The position numbers were made by a program, and so were the translations under genes. DNA of 27,655 nt from a virus, in IMG/VR virus record IMGVR_UViG_3300042885_000641, positions 1 to 27,655 of that record; one strand, given 5' to 3'. Of this stretch, positions 1 through 8,212 are shown one piece after another (within the stretch, counting starts at the first letter, position 1; the number at the start of each line of letters is the position of its first letter). The notes beneath the pieces were generated by a model. It worked only from the letters and a program-made list of their open reading frames with translations, was not told the origin of the DNA and searched no databases.

Positions 1-210
1 ATCCATTATCTCTTCCATACAAGCCTCGGGGATATCGCTTGGCAATGCCCCATCAGCAACCGCACGAGCCGTGTAGGCATCATATACAGCGTTGCTAAAC
101 TCGAACAAAAGTGGAGCGCAGTATTCGTGCTTATCACATCCGCATTCGTCAGTAGGAATTGTAGCGCTCCATCCGAGAGGCTGGTTAGGGACTATGGTGT
201 ATGTACTCAT
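1..210 (-). CDS. Partial tail-region protein, N-terminal 70 residues
   Basis: The reading frame starts with ATG at 210 and stays open to the window edge, so only the N-terminus is visible. The start overlaps the stop of the preceding gene by four bases (ATGA), typical of translational coupling. The product begins MSTYTIVPNQPLGWSA and has a cysteine/histidine cluster (CGCDKHEYC, about residues 23-31) that might bind metal. I do not recognise the family. Its place after the tape measure and a distal tail protein suggests a tail or baseplate component; that is inference from position only. Confidence 0.75.
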   Translation of the reverse strand, partial: MSTYTIVPNQPLGWSATIPTDECGCDKHEYCAPLLFEFSNAVYDAYTARAVADGALPSDIPEACMEEIMD

Positions 211-1883
211 TCTGATATAAGTTGAAAGGTTGTCATGCCGTTCTTTATTTTATATTGAACATTTAGGACGTATGCATCAATGTCCAAAGATACGTTGCTA
301 AAAGCATTAACCTTTAAGTACCCTTCAAGATTAGAAGAAAGCGTATTGTATTCAGATATCGTTAACGGATGACTAAAGCTTAGTTCATTATTTAACAAAA
401 GAGCATTTGGATTTTTCATTTCATTACCTCTGTAAGTAAGAGTATTTGCCCTAAACGCCCATTGTCTTGCTACTAAATAGTGAGACATTTGAATAACGCC
501 ACCTATAAGCGCACTTGAAACAGACCCTCCTGCTCTCCAAGAAATTGTATATGTTCCGTCAAAAGGAGTGGAAGAGAAAAAATTTGTTACATAAACATAA
601 TCTTCTGAAGAACCTGAGCCAGCTTGGTTAAATCTTCCAAAATTTGCAGTATAGTCTGAGTTTCCGCATATCTCACCAACATATCCATTGCTATTGAATA
701 TATTCCATATATCACTCGCAGAAGAAGACACCTCTAATTCAGATATACCCCATTGGTCGTATGGTCTTTTAATTAAATCCTTTACTTCTCTTACAGATAT
801 AGAAAGAGAAGAAGAATTAAAAAAGTCTTCCTCAGGCTCTATTTTAAGAAAACTTGAGCTTCCTGACCTATAAAATTTCATAGCCACATTTGCCATTGAA
901 TTTATAGGAGTAAATACATCCAAGAAAGAAAGTCCGGTTGTATTTGTGGCTGGAGTAGCTGGAGATACTGCTCTATAAATTATATCGGGCGAAATCAGCA
1001 CGTTAGCCAATCCATAAGAATAAGACTGCTGCTGAGTTATGGTGAACACAACCCCCGGCATTCCCGAAGAGTTTATAGAAAAATTAGATGTATTCCAAAA
1101 TTCTAACCTTAATCCAGTAGGTAAATTAAACTCTGTTGAGATAGGGAAAGTAAAGTCTATACCACCAAGATTGCTTAATGATACTACGTTTTGATTTAAA
1201 GCTATTCGAAGCTCTTGCTCTAATGTAAGAGTTGCGGTGTATGTAAAATTAATTGTTTGCAGCTTACCATAAATGTCCACATAAGAAATAACCAATGTCT
1301 GCCCAGCAGTTGGGATTGCTCCCGATATAGCAATAATTAAGACCTGTTGCCTAAAAACATTTGTGTTTATTAAAGAAGAGTCAATAGATACAGATGAGTC
1401 TGTAATGTAGCTTACTATATACTGAAGCACGTCTTTTAAATACCAATACTGCCTTCCAGCAAGAGTTGTTGTCGTTAGATTTGCAAGAGCCAATCCATTT
1501 AAAGTCTTTCCGCCATTTATCGTAACGGACAAGTCTTTTAACCTAACTATTCGAGACTCAAGATCATCATCTTCTATGGTAGCCTTTATTGTGCATTTAG
1601 TAAGATTCTCTTCTATATCAGAAGGAAATATAACGCCATTAAACTCAAAGCCATTTGCGCAATCTTCCACTATGCTTATTGGAACTGCATCGCAAATATT
1701 GCTTAATAATGCTATTTGTGACTTTAGAACAGAATAGCCATCTCCCCAAAAAACTAAATCAGATATGAACTTACTGAAAACCATTTTCATATCTTGGTCT
1801 CTCGACATCTCTACGGAAGCATCAACGAGTCCCATAGGCTCGTCATTTATCTGTATGCTGTTAATAGATACTATGTATCCCAT
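207..1883 (-). CDS. Distal tail / baseplate structural protein (putative)
   Basis: This 558-residue protein is the first gene after the tape measure, the usual place for distal tail or tail-tip proteins. It is rich in Ser, Thr, Asn and aromatic residues with alternating beta-type patterns, no signal peptide and no membrane segment, as expected for a beta-rich virion protein. I chose ATG at 1883, which shares one base with the tape-measure stop (TAATG); a GTG at 1889 is also in frame. An AGGAGG eight bases upstream favours the ATG, though that purine run also encodes the last Arg-Arg-Arg-Lys of the tape measure and may be coincidence. No catalytic motif is visible; the exact tail role is inferred. 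Confidence 0.7.
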   Translation of the reverse strand: MGYIVSINSIQINDEPMGLVDASVEMSRDQDMKMVFSKFISDLVFWGDGYSVLKSQIALLSNICDAVPISIVEDCANGFEFNGVIFPSDIEENLTKCTIKATIEDDDLESRIVRLKDLSVTINGGKTLNGLALANLTTTTLAGRQYWYLKDVLQYIVSYITDSSVSIDSSLINTNVFRQQVLIIAISGAIPTAGQTLVISYVDIYGKLQTINFTYTATLTLEQELRIALNQNVVSLSNLGGIDFTFPISTEFNLPTGLRLEFWNTSNFSINSSGMPGVVFTITQQQSYSYGLANVLISPDIIYRAVSPATPATNTTGLSFLDVFTPINSMANVAMKFYRSGSSSFLKIEPEEDFFNSSSLSISVREVKDLIKRPYDQWGISELEVSSSASDIWNIFNSNGYVGEICGNSDYTANFGRFNQAGSGSSEDYVYVTNFFSSTPFDGTYTISWRAGGSVSSALIGGVIQMSHYLVARQWAFRANTLTYRGNEMKNPNALLLNNELSFSHPLTISEYNTLSSNLEGYLKVNAFSNVSLDIDAYVLNVQYKIKNGMTTFQLISE

Positions 1884-4438
1884 TACCACTTCCTCCTTCT
1901 TGCCATATATTCAGATGTGCTTTTTGAATTAATTGCACGAGAAAACTCGTCAACATTCGCTATTTTTATTTTCTTATTACCCTTTATAGCTTGAACAAGC
2001 TCTGCTGTTTGAAAAGCAGCCTCCATGCTTGTGGCATCAGAAGCAGCCTTTCTTGGCTTATCCATAGAATCTTTATATGCAGGTATAATATACTTTTCTG
2101 CTATTAGGCTTGGAAGCCTATCATGTCTAATTGCCTCAAGCACATCCTTGTGCTTCCTTGTTTCAGCAGCAGTCATTACAGACTCTCCTTTAGACAATCT
2201 TGCCAATATACTATCCGAAGTTTCAGTTCCTGGGCCATTTAGTCCAATAACGCCCTCCTTAAATCCTGGAGTTTGTGATTCAATAATGGAAAGCTGGGTA
2301 GCCGTTGTGCCTAAAGCCAATGGAATTAATACTGGAGCAAGAGCAGCGGTTGTTGGATTGCCTATAATAGATAAAATAGCATTAGCTCCCGACATAATAG
2401 CCCTTGCTATCTGAAGGCTCTTCTCTCTTTCAAAAGCTTCTTTTTGTAATTTAAGCTTTTGCTCTTCATATTGCTTTTCTGATATAAGCCCTTTATTAAA
2501 TCTTTGCTCAAGATTGTCTAATGCAGACTTAGCAGTTTCAGATTCCAATTCAAGTCTTGAGCTAAAAAACTCAGAAAATGCATTTGTAATTATCTGCACT
2601 TCTCTCACCTGTTCTTGAAATAAATCTCTTCTTTCAGCCTTCTCTTTATCCGCAGATTTTTTCCTTATAGCATCTATTGCAGCATATTTTGCTTTTTCTA
2701 ATGCAACTGTATCCCCCCCAATCTTTTCAGCTTCGTCTATAAGGTCATTATAGTAATCTATCGTCTTTTCAATCTCTAATTGCATTGGGTCAGTTATGGT
2801 AGCATACAGCCCCTCTCTAAAGGTCTTCCTTAAGTCTTTAGCAAACTTTTCTCCTGATTTTATAGCATTTTGATATTCTTTGAATATTCTATCGTTGTAT
2901 CCTTTAGTTAATTCCTCAGCCTCTCTATAAGACTGCTCCATTATAGCTTTTCTCTCTTTGGCGGTTAATTTTTCTCCCTCAGCCCTCAATTGTGCTTCAG
3001 CAACTATAAGGGTTTGCTTTATAGACAACTCTTCCTCGCTGCCTTTTACTGCCTCTGCTAATCTTATTTTTTGCAAAGCAATAAAGTCTCGTAGCCCTTG
3101 GTTTTCTATTTTTGTAGCCTTGGAAGATGCGTTTGCTCTTTCTTCGTCAAGATTATAATATTCCATCCTAAGGGCAGAAAGAAATTCATTTCTTGATTTT
3201 GCATCAGTTATTTCTTTATTCCTTCTAATTCGCTCAGAGACATTCATTTTGTCTGCCTCTTTAATTAGTTTTTTGTTTTTGTCAAATTCAGATTCAAGTT
3301 GTTGTTTTGTCAGACTTCTTTGATTTTCTGACATTTTTTTATACTTATCTGTTTGTTTGTCTAATTGCTTGCCAAAGACATTGTTTGTAATTATTGCTTG
3401 TTCTGTATTTTTATTCTGCTCATTAATAGCAGTATTAATCATATCAAAAGCACCAACCGCTCTTTTTGTTTTTTCGGGGTCACCCACAAATAGAGATGCA
3501 TATATCTTATCTAACGTGCTAAGGCTTTCAGAAGAGAGTACTGCATTTAATTCATATAAAGAGTCTGATATAACTTTTGCGGCAGCCTTAAACCAATCGG
3601 CATTACCTATGTTTAGCTTCAGCTTTAGAATCTCGTTATTAACCCTATTTAATGAAGCGTCTAAAGAGTTTGACTTTCCTGATAGAGCAGGAGCAAATGT
3701 CTCTTCAATAACCATCGCAAACTCAGGCAATATGTCTTTAGAAATTATTTTACCGCTTTCAAGAAGCTTGGTAAACTCAAGGCTTGTTAAATTAGCGGCA
3801 GGATGCAGTCTATTGTAAGCCTTAGTCATTAAGTCAGATGCGCCAGGCAAAGATTCACCCAACTGCCTTCTTAATTCTTCCGCAGCAACCACCCCCTTAG
3901 ACATCATCTGCTGTAATGCGTAGAAGGCTCTTTGGGTCTGTAATGAAGAAGCACCAGCGGCTCGTAAACCCGATGCTACTTGAACGAATATTTTTTCTGA
4001 TTTTTGAGCGGAGAACCCAGCTTGCTGTGCAGCGATACCGAAAGAAGCCAATCCTTCAGCAGTATCCTCTAAGCTCAATCCAAGCCTTCTGCTAATTGCC
4101 TCAAGCCTTGTAAACATCTGTTCCCCCGAGGAGGCAGACCCAGCAAGAAAATTTAATCTGTTTTGAAGTAGTTCTATCTTTCTCTCTGCTTCGATTAAGG
4201 TTTTTGTAAACTCTATAACCTTAGATGCCGCAAATGCAGAAGTGATTGCTGCGGTTAGCCTTGCTATTCCAGAATCAAGCTTATCTGTTTCGGATTTGGC
4301 TTTTTTGGCAGCATCAGACAAATCATCCCCAAGCTTTTTGGCAGAGGAGGAGGCTTGTTCTTGCTTTTTAATTATCTCAGATAAACCATTGTTTAAATTA
4401 GATATATCTGCGGTATACTGAATATTAACTTGAGCCAT
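1883..4438 (-). CDS. Tape-measure protein
   Basis: This 851-residue, strongly helical protein is the longest gene here and follows the tail-assembly chaperone pair, the standard place for a siphovirus tape measure, which sets tail length and threads the tail tube. The N-terminal 60 residues are Lys/Ser/Ala-rich coiled coil. Residues about 90-250 resemble the conserved TMP domain (RLGLSLEDTAEGLASFGIA, then GVVAAEELRRQLGESLPGA). A long charged coiled-coil region follows, and near residues 685-725 there is a hydrophobic Ala/Leu/Ile stretch, the usual membrane-interacting segment. By the general rule of about 0.15 nm per residue the tail would be near 130 nm. The start overlaps the end of the chaperone extension frame by 14 bases. 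Confidence 0.92.
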   Translation of the reverse strand: MAQVNIQYTADISNLNNGLSEIIKKQEQASSSAKKLGDDLSDAAKKAKSETDKLDSGIARLTAAITSAFAASKVIEFTKTLIEAERKIELLQNRLNFLAGSASSGEQMFTRLEAISRRLGLSLEDTAEGLASFGIAAQQAGFSAQKSEKIFVQVASGLRAAGASSLQTQRAFYALQQMMSKGVVAAEELRRQLGESLPGASDLMTKAYNRLHPAANLTSLEFTKLLESGKIISKDILPEFAMVIEETFAPALSGKSNSLDASLNRVNNEILKLKLNIGNADWFKAAAKVISDSLYELNAVLSSESLSTLDKIYASLFVGDPEKTKRAVGAFDMINTAINEQNKNTEQAIITNNVFGKQLDKQTDKYKKMSENQRSLTKQQLESEFDKNKKLIKEADKMNVSERIRRNKEITDAKSRNEFLSALRMEYYNLDEERANASSKATKIENQGLRDFIALQKIRLAEAVKGSEEELSIKQTLIVAEAQLRAEGEKLTAKERKAIMEQSYREAEELTKGYNDRIFKEYQNAIKSGEKFAKDLRKTFREGLYATITDPMQLEIEKTIDYYNDLIDEAEKIGGDTVALEKAKYAAIDAIRKKSADKEKAERRDLFQEQVREVQIITNAFSEFFSSRLELESETAKSALDNLEQRFNKGLISEKQYEEQKLKLQKEAFEREKSLQIARAIMSGANAILSIIGNPTTAALAPVLIPLALGTTATQLSIIESQTPGFKEGVIGLNGPGTETSDSILARLSKGESVMTAAETRKHKDVLEAIRHDRLPSLIAEKYIIPAYKDSMDKPRKAASDATSMEAAFQTAELVQAIKGNKKIKIANVDEFSRAINSKSTSEYMARRRKW

Positions 4439-5203
4439 CCTTAGATTTCTTTTTTACATTGTATGCAAACAAAGTTAAGGCTTTCTCCAATGAAGATTTC
4501 ATGTACTCGTTGTACGCAAGTATATCGCCCTTAGCCATGGAGACGAATAGTTCTCTCCAATTGACATCGTTCATGTATAGTTCTGCCCCTAAAGAGAGGA
4601 TTTCAACATCTCCTGCATCGCCTGAAGCCGGGCTGTCGATTGCTCCCACAATATCATCCAGTCTTTTTCTAAAGACTCGAAGTTGGGAAAGAATTGACTC
4701 AACCCGGCTGTAACGAAAAAATCGTACAACTGACCGCTATTGTAGTTGTTGCGGAACATTTCTACCTTCTTATGCTCGAACTCATCGTTCCACTCAGCAG
4801 GGTTTTGGTCTTCACGGATGTAAAGCGCACCAGCAAGCTCCATCATAATCTCGGGATGCAGGAGCATTTCTTTTCTTGCCTTTAGTTCGCCAATAAGGAA
4901 GCCAATCTTCGCAAGGTCTTTTACTTTGTCTCCTGCCGTAGCAGCGAATAGAGCCTTCTCCATTTGGTCCACAAAGTTCTCTAACTCACCATTGCTAACA
5001 ACTCGGTTAAGTTGGATGATAAAGTCTTGAACTCTACCCATTCTTTCAATAGGCACATCGAACAAATTGCTGTAAACGTAGAAGCGGTGTCCTTCGCAGA
5101 CCATGGCGAACTTTAAGCCACGCATGGTGTCGGGCTTGTAGGTTTCATCCCAAACCAATTGGGTTAGCTCTTTCTTGAAAAGCTTATAAAGTAATTTGTA
5201 CAT
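4425..5203 (-). CDS. Tail-assembly chaperone, long form made by -1 frameshift (GT-like)
   Basis: Predicted 259-residue fusion: 163 residues of the short chaperone from ATG 5203 up to the heptamer T TTT TTC at 4721-4715, then 96 residues read in the -1 frame to the stop at 4425. The -1 frame has no stop codon from the heptamer to 4425. In lambda and many other siphoviruses a G/GT pair made by ribosomal slippage lies directly before the tape measure and helps polymerise tail tube around it; position and frame geometry match exactly here. The extension contains a Gly/Ala/Asp-rich patch and a C-terminal helix ending in a Lys-rich tail. A separate start for the second frame (GTG 4649) is possible but less likely. 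Slippage itself is inferred. Confidence 0.72.
4589..5203 (-). CDS. Tail-assembly chaperone, short form (G-like)
   Basis: This 204-residue, mostly helical, acidic protein lies immediately upstream of the tape measure in transcription order. No catalytic motif is visible. The start overlaps the stop of the preceding gene by one base (TGATG). The family is assigned from synteny, and from the slippery heptamer inside its last quarter which would extend a fraction of the product into the next frame. Residues 1-60 contain beta-type segments (GLKFAMVCEGHRFYVYS) and the rest is helical. In lambda the short form is made in excess over the long form. Confidence 0.75.
   Translation of the reverse strand: MYKLLYKLFKKELTQLVWDETYKPDTMRGLKFAMVCEGHRFYVYSNLFDVPIERMGRVQDFIIQLNRVVSNGELENFVDQMEKALFAATAGDKVKDLAKIGFLIGELKARKEMLLHPEIMMELAGALYIREDQNPAEWNDEFEHKKVEMFRNNYNSGQLYDFFVTAGLSQFFPNFESLEKDWMILWEQSTARLQAMQEMLKSSL
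4715..4721 (-). promoter_or_regulatory. Slippery heptamer T TTT TTC for -1 frameshifting
   Basis: On the minus strand the codons read GAT TTT TTC GTT, giving the canonical X XXY YYZ heptamer T TTT TTC in the zero frame. A slip of one base back re-pairs both tRNAs with TTT and continues at CGT TAC AGC in the frame that ends at 4425. I could not identify a convincing downstream stem or pseudoknot by eye. Confidence 0.72.
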
Positions 5204-5493
5204 CAGGCAAGCTTAGTGAAAATGAAATTTAGTGGTATGCATACTATGCACACAAATATCATCTCTATTAAGCTAAAATCAAAATATGGCAGCAAAGAAG
5301 TTGCTGAATAATAAATAGACCCCCATATGGAAGCCATGCATCCTACGCAAGAGTGTGTAGGCTTATTAAGGATATGTCCCTCAGGGAATAGCTTAGACAG
5401 CGTTTTAGCGAACTTGTGCAAAATCATCTCGGGTTCAAATGAGATGCTTGTCGCAACTATCAGCAGGCTAACTATTATTGCTCGTTCTATCAT
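5203..5493 (-). CDS. Small membrane protein with CxxCM motif, unknown function
   Basis: This 96-residue protein has a hydrophobic N-terminal segment (residues about 4-20) and a second one at the C-terminus (about 74-95), with a conserved-looking loop HSCVGCMASIWG at residues 48-59 between them. The Cys pair followed by Met-Ala-Ser-x-Trp-Gly recalls small membrane proteins in other Bacteroidota phages, but I cannot name a function. It starts inside the stop of the upstream gene (ATGA overlap) and its stop overlaps the chaperone start, so it is translated within the packaging/tail operon. A role in head-tail assembly or host-membrane interaction is only a guess. Confidence 0.7.
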   Translation of the reverse strand: MIERAIIVSLLIVATSISFEPEMILHKFAKTLSKLFPEGHILNKPTHSCVGCMASIWGSIYYSATSLLPYFDFSLIEMIFVCIVCIPLNFIFTKLA

Positions 5494-5828
5494 TCGGAAT
5501 AGAAAAAATCCAACGAAACACAGCTTTGAGGGTCCTCAGAGATATCCGTATCAATATCAAGGGGATCGTCAAAATTGCAAGCATCAGCAGGGTAAATTCT
5601 GACTTCATATGTTCTATTTACAGCAAATTTAGTTTGGTTAGGGATGAGGTAAACGTCTCCTTGATCGGAAGACTCATACACCTGCCTAATAATTGAATTA
5701 AGAGACAAATCTTTAATCAGTAACAAATACTCGGTTTCTTCTTCGGGCATCCTTCCGATAAAGACTTCTTCACAGCAGATATCGTAAGTTCCCAAATCAA
5801 GACAATCGGTACATTCAAGGCAGCTCAT
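5490..5828 (-). CDS. Hypothetical protein in packaging/tail operon
   Basis: This 112-residue acidic protein has a cysteine-rich N-terminus (MSCLECTDCLDLGTYDICC, five cysteines in 19 residues) followed by a beta-type sequence (YLLLIKDL, VYLIPNQTKFAVNRTYEVRIYP). No family is recognised. It lies 12 bases after the large terminase and overlaps the next gene by four bases, so it is co-transcribed with them. The cysteines suggest metal binding or disulfides, and the beta-rich part would fit a small virion component or tail-tube-associated protein. These are inferences from composition and position. Confidence 0.65.
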   Translation of the reverse strand: MSCLECTDCLDLGTYDICCEEVFIGRMPEEETEYLLLIKDLSLNSIIRQVYESSDQGDVYLIPNQTKFAVNRTYEVRIYPADACNFDDPLDIDTDISEDPQSCVSLDFFYSE

Positions 5829-5840
5829 AACTTTACTATT

Positions 5841-7178
5841 TTATTGTAAAGGTAAAGTTTTGTATTTACTTTTTTTAAGGTGGGTAATATACCAATCACC
5901 TAAAAACGTGTTGAATGCATATCGTACAGCATCACCATGGTCAGCGAGTTGCGTTATAATATTACGATTCTTCTTTATGATATTGCCTGCTGCATCACAA
6001 CTAAGCTGTTTGAAGTCCCTTGCCGTATTAGGGCATTTCTTAGCATTCACCTTAAAGTCGGGGTGGTTGCGAAGGATGTAATTACATTGCGCTCGGCTAT
6101 TCTCGTGCTTAGGGTTTGGCTGCACTCTTATCTGATTCGTGCGGAGGTTCAATCCCCTTGCGAGCTGTTCGTAGTAGTTGGCGTTATCTCTCTGAGACAA
6201 ATCTCCACGCTTACCCATGGCATCACCGGTAATTAGGCACATCGGCAGGTAAGGTTCGTATCTGTCCCTAATCACATCTATCATCTTAGGTATGCTACCA
6301 TCCACCACATTGAACTCATCAATAATGTGGAAGTGGTCCCCCATGTTGTCGCTCCATTTCTGAGCAACTATTCCTGCGAATGGCTGCAAGTTAAAATCAA
6401 GCGATATAAGCAACGGAATATTTGGGTTGAAGGAAATGTCCATGCTCTCATGAGTTCGTCCGTCAAAGGCGATAAAAAATGGGTTCTCAGGCTTCTCATT
6501 AACTTCCCAATCACCCTCAACGAATCGGAGGTATTCATACTCGGGCATATTGGCTTGAAGCGACTTGAGATAGTCGGCAGGGATGTAAGGGTTGTCTGTA
6601 ATCTTGGATGGGATGTAGGCCCAAGTCTCGGGTAGAGTTTTCTTTACCCACTTGTCGTAGATTTCTTCCTTCACCCAGTTATTGGCAGGGTTGCAAGTAG
6701 CAAGTACTACGATTGGAGGTCTGCCGACAGAGTTGTTCCAAGAGCCTGATCGTTCAAGGAGTTTGTAGAGCGTTTGTTCTTGGCACTCGTTAATCTCGTC
6801 AATGCCACCACCATTTATCTCAAGGCCTTTAAAGCGGTCAAGGTCTTTGTCGGTTTCGTAGTTCTCACCCATGAAGAGTATCTCGCTGCCGTTAGTGAAT
6901 GTGACAGTCTGAGTCTTCTTGTCCCAGGTAGAGATATACTGCGAGAGACCTTCGTTCAGTATAGAATTGAAAGTAACAAGGGTAGTGCGCTCAAGGGTTG
7001 GCATATTCGCACGGATAATCACCCATCGGCTCTTAGGGAATTTAGAGCATAGGGAGATGAAGGTTAGAAGCAGCCAATAAGTTTTTCCACCACGGATAGC
7101 TCCCCCAAAGAGAATGAACTGTTTCTCTCCAGCAATAGCCATCCGATAGGCTTCGGTTTGTCTCTTAGTCAGTTTCAT
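5841..7178 (-). CDS. terL: Terminase large subunit (packaging ATPase and nuclease)
   Basis: This 445-residue protein is the DNA-packaging motor. The ATPase half shows Walker A GGAIRGGKT (residues 25-33), Walker B ending in Asp127-Glu128 (GGGIDEIN) and coupling motif LATCNPANN (159-167). The RNase H-like nuclease half has three acidic positions in the expected order: Asp261 in LISLDFN, Asp319 in ITGDAMGK, and Asp413/Asp416 in LADHGDAVRYAF. Length is normal for the family. The start overlaps the end of the small-subunit gene by 14 bases. No portal gene follows, which is unusual. The packaging strategy (cos or pac) cannot be read from the sequence. Confidence 0.96.
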   Translation of the reverse strand: MKLTKRQTEAYRMAIAGEKQFILFGGAIRGGKTYWLLLTFISLCSKFPKSRWVIIRANMPTLERTTLVTFNSILNEGLSQYISTWDKKTQTVTFTNGSEILFMGENYETDKDLDRFKGLEINGGGIDEINECQEQTLYKLLERSGSWNNSVGRPPIVVLATCNPANNWVKEEIYDKWVKKTLPETWAYIPSKITDNPYIPADYLKSLQANMPEYEYLRFVEGDWEVNEKPENPFFIAFDGRTHESMDISFNPNIPLLISLDFNLQPFAGIVAQKWSDNMGDHFHIIDEFNVVDGSIPKMIDVIRDRYEPYLPMCLITGDAMGKRGDLSQRDNANYYEQLARGLNLRTNQIRVQPNPKHENSRAQCNYILRNHPDFKVNAKKCPNTARDFKQLSCDAAGNIIKKNRNIITQLADHGDAVRYAFNTFLGDWYITHLKKSKYKTLPLQ

Positions 7179-7575
7179 CTTCTTCTGCCTCTATCTCAAT
7201 AATATTAGGCATAGCGTCTCCCTTTACTACTGCTTTATCTTCTCCATCGCTAAGTTCAAGCACGAATGGCTTGTCGTTATTAGGCTGTACAGCGTTCTGT
7301 GGCTTTCCATAGATGTAGGCAAGGATAAGCTCTATGGCTCTCATGTTGCCTCTAATGCCTTCGGAGACCATTCTCGCAATTAAGCCTTCCATACGAGTGA
7401 CTCCGTTAATGCTTTTGTTGAGTTCCCTCTCAAGCATATTCTTCAAGTCCTTCTTCTTGGTTTCAGCTATTTGCTTACGCAGTAAGATGCGTGGGTCGCT
7501 TGGGCCGGTAATAGGCTTTATCTGTGACCTGCGCTTCTCAATATTTTGAAGCTTTATCTTTTCCTCTTCAGACAT
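7165..7575 (-). CDS. terS: Terminase small subunit (putative)
   Basis: This 136-residue protein directly precedes terL with a 14-base overlap, the usual place for the DNA-recognising small subunit. The central part (MLERELNKSINGVTRMEGL, then EGIRGNMRAIELILAYIYG) resembles the helical core of small terminase-like phage proteins in which a 'GN..AiklildyiyGKP' segment recurs. The N-terminus is Lys/Arg/Gln-rich and the C-terminus very acidic (EAEEDETD). A 220-bp gene-free stretch lies upstream, carrying a hairpin and a TATATTTG element (minus strand, 7689-7682) that could serve as its -7 promoter box, although no matching -33 box is seen. Confidence 0.75.
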   Translation of the reverse strand: MSEEEKIKLQNIEKRRSQIKPITGPSDPRILLRKQIAETKKKDLKNMLERELNKSINGVTRMEGLIARMVSEGIRGNMRAIELILAYIYGKPQNAVQPNNDKPFVLELSDGEDKAVVKGDAMPNIIEIEAEEDETD

Positions 7576-7611
7576 GGTGCAAATTTATTGGTTTTGCCCT
7601 TAGAATGCAAA

Positions 7612-7639
7612 AATAGGACTCCCTCTCAGAAGCCCTATT
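7612..7639 (-). terminator. Terminator-like hairpin before terS
   Basis: On the minus strand a 9-bp stem (AATAGGGCT with AGTCCTATT, one G-T pair) encloses a 10-nt loop and is followed by TTTTTGC. It could end leftward transcripts arriving from the 7.8-9.1 kb operon, or act as an attenuator in the terS leader if transcription starts at the TATATTTG element near 7685. Confidence 0.55.
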
Positions 7640-7690
7640 CACAAAACAACCAATTAAACCACTAAAAACCAAATCGGCAAACAAATATAA

Positions 7691-7721
7691 TTGTAAAAAA
7701 TGAATCATATTCGTAGATTTA
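7691..7721 (+). promoter_or_regulatory. Possible Bacteroidota-type promoter, rightward
   Basis: TTG at 7691-7693 is followed after 20 bases by TAGATTTA at 7714-7721, one base off the TAnnTTTG box. No plus-strand gene lies downstream; the transcript would run about 70 nt into the hairpin at 7767-7795. It overlaps a minus-strand TATATTTG element, so the two directions may compete. Confidence 0.35.
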
Positions 7722-7766
7722 CAACTTCTTATCCATCGTTTTGGTGTGATGTTTCTTGTTGTTTTG

Positions 7767-7795
7767 AAACCCTGGGCTGTGATAGCTCGGGGTTT
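7767..7795 (+). terminator. Strong intrinsic terminator hairpin
   Basis: A 12-bp stem (AAACCCTGGGCT with AGCTCGGGGTTT, two G-T pairs) closes a 5-nt loop GTGAT and is followed by a TTTTT run on the plus strand. It begins one base after the stop of the 57-codon minus-strand gene, so it may also protect the 3' end of that leftward operon, although its minus-strand 3' flank (CAAAAC) lacks a U tract. Confidence 0.65.
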
Positions 7796-7969
7796 TTACA
7801 TTATCCAAGAGTATAGGGCGGTTAAGTATAGGGAAGCTATTGCTATATTCTTAAACTTAAAATCAATCCATATAGACCTACCTCTGCTAAATACATAGTA
7901 GACTTTCCAGGCGAATGCATTAGTCTGAATTACGGAATAGACCTTCAGAAAAAATATTAGTACTTCCAT
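7796..7969 (-). CDS. Small membrane-like protein, 57 aa
   Basis: ATG at 7969 lies three bases after the stop of the preceding gene, and the frame runs 57 codons to TAA at 7796. The product is aromatic and hydrophobic (MEVLIFFLKVYSVIQ, WKVYYVF, IASLYLTALYSWIM), suggesting two short membrane-associated helices around a basic middle (SRGRS). No family is recognised. It would be the last gene of the leftward small-gene operon, and its stop codon abuts the hairpin at 7767-7795. Coding is supported by tight spacing rather than by homology. Confidence 0.55.
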   Translation of the reverse strand: MEVLIFFLKVYSVIQTNAFAWKVYYVFSRGRSIWIDFKFKNIAIASLYLTALYSWIM

Positions 7970-7972
7970 AGC

Positions 7973-8194
7973 TTAAAAATTAGATGTATCAGTAGTGTGG
8001 TCGATAGTAGGCACAAGCTTCTCCTTTATCCATTGTAGGTAGAGCAGTCCATCCATAAGTTCTTCTTCGAGGTGAGTAAGGCGTTCAAGGATTTCTGCTT
8101 CATTGCGACATAGGGTAGTGCCATACTTTTCAATGCCAACTCGGGAGCGACTCTTGAATTTCTCAGTAACTACCTGCACGATTCTATCGGTCAT
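7973..8194 (-). CDS. Small phage protein with KYGTTL...EELMDGLLYL motif
   Basis: This 73-residue protein has the pattern RxGIEKYGTTL (about residues 18-28), then LERLTHLEEELMDGLLYLQWIKEKL (36-60). This combination recurs in small phage proteins resembling the N-terminal helical part of dATP/dGTP pyrophosphohydrolase or MazG-like proteins, where the E-E-x-x-D acidic helix binds metal. The protein is short and may be only an accessory version of that fold. It ends three bases before the next start. The enzymatic role is unproven. Confidence 0.65.
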   Translation of the reverse strand: MTDRIVQVVTEKFKSRSRVGIEKYGTTLCRNEAEILERLTHLEEELMDGLLYLQWIKEKLVPTIDHTTDTSNF

Positions 8195-8212
8195 AATTTC
8201 TTTTTTTATCGG

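Noticed and set aside
4425-4649. Independent 74-residue gene starting at GTG 4649
   Set aside because: Its frame is open further upstream to the slippery heptamer and lies in the -1 register of the chaperone gene, so a frameshift extension explains it better.
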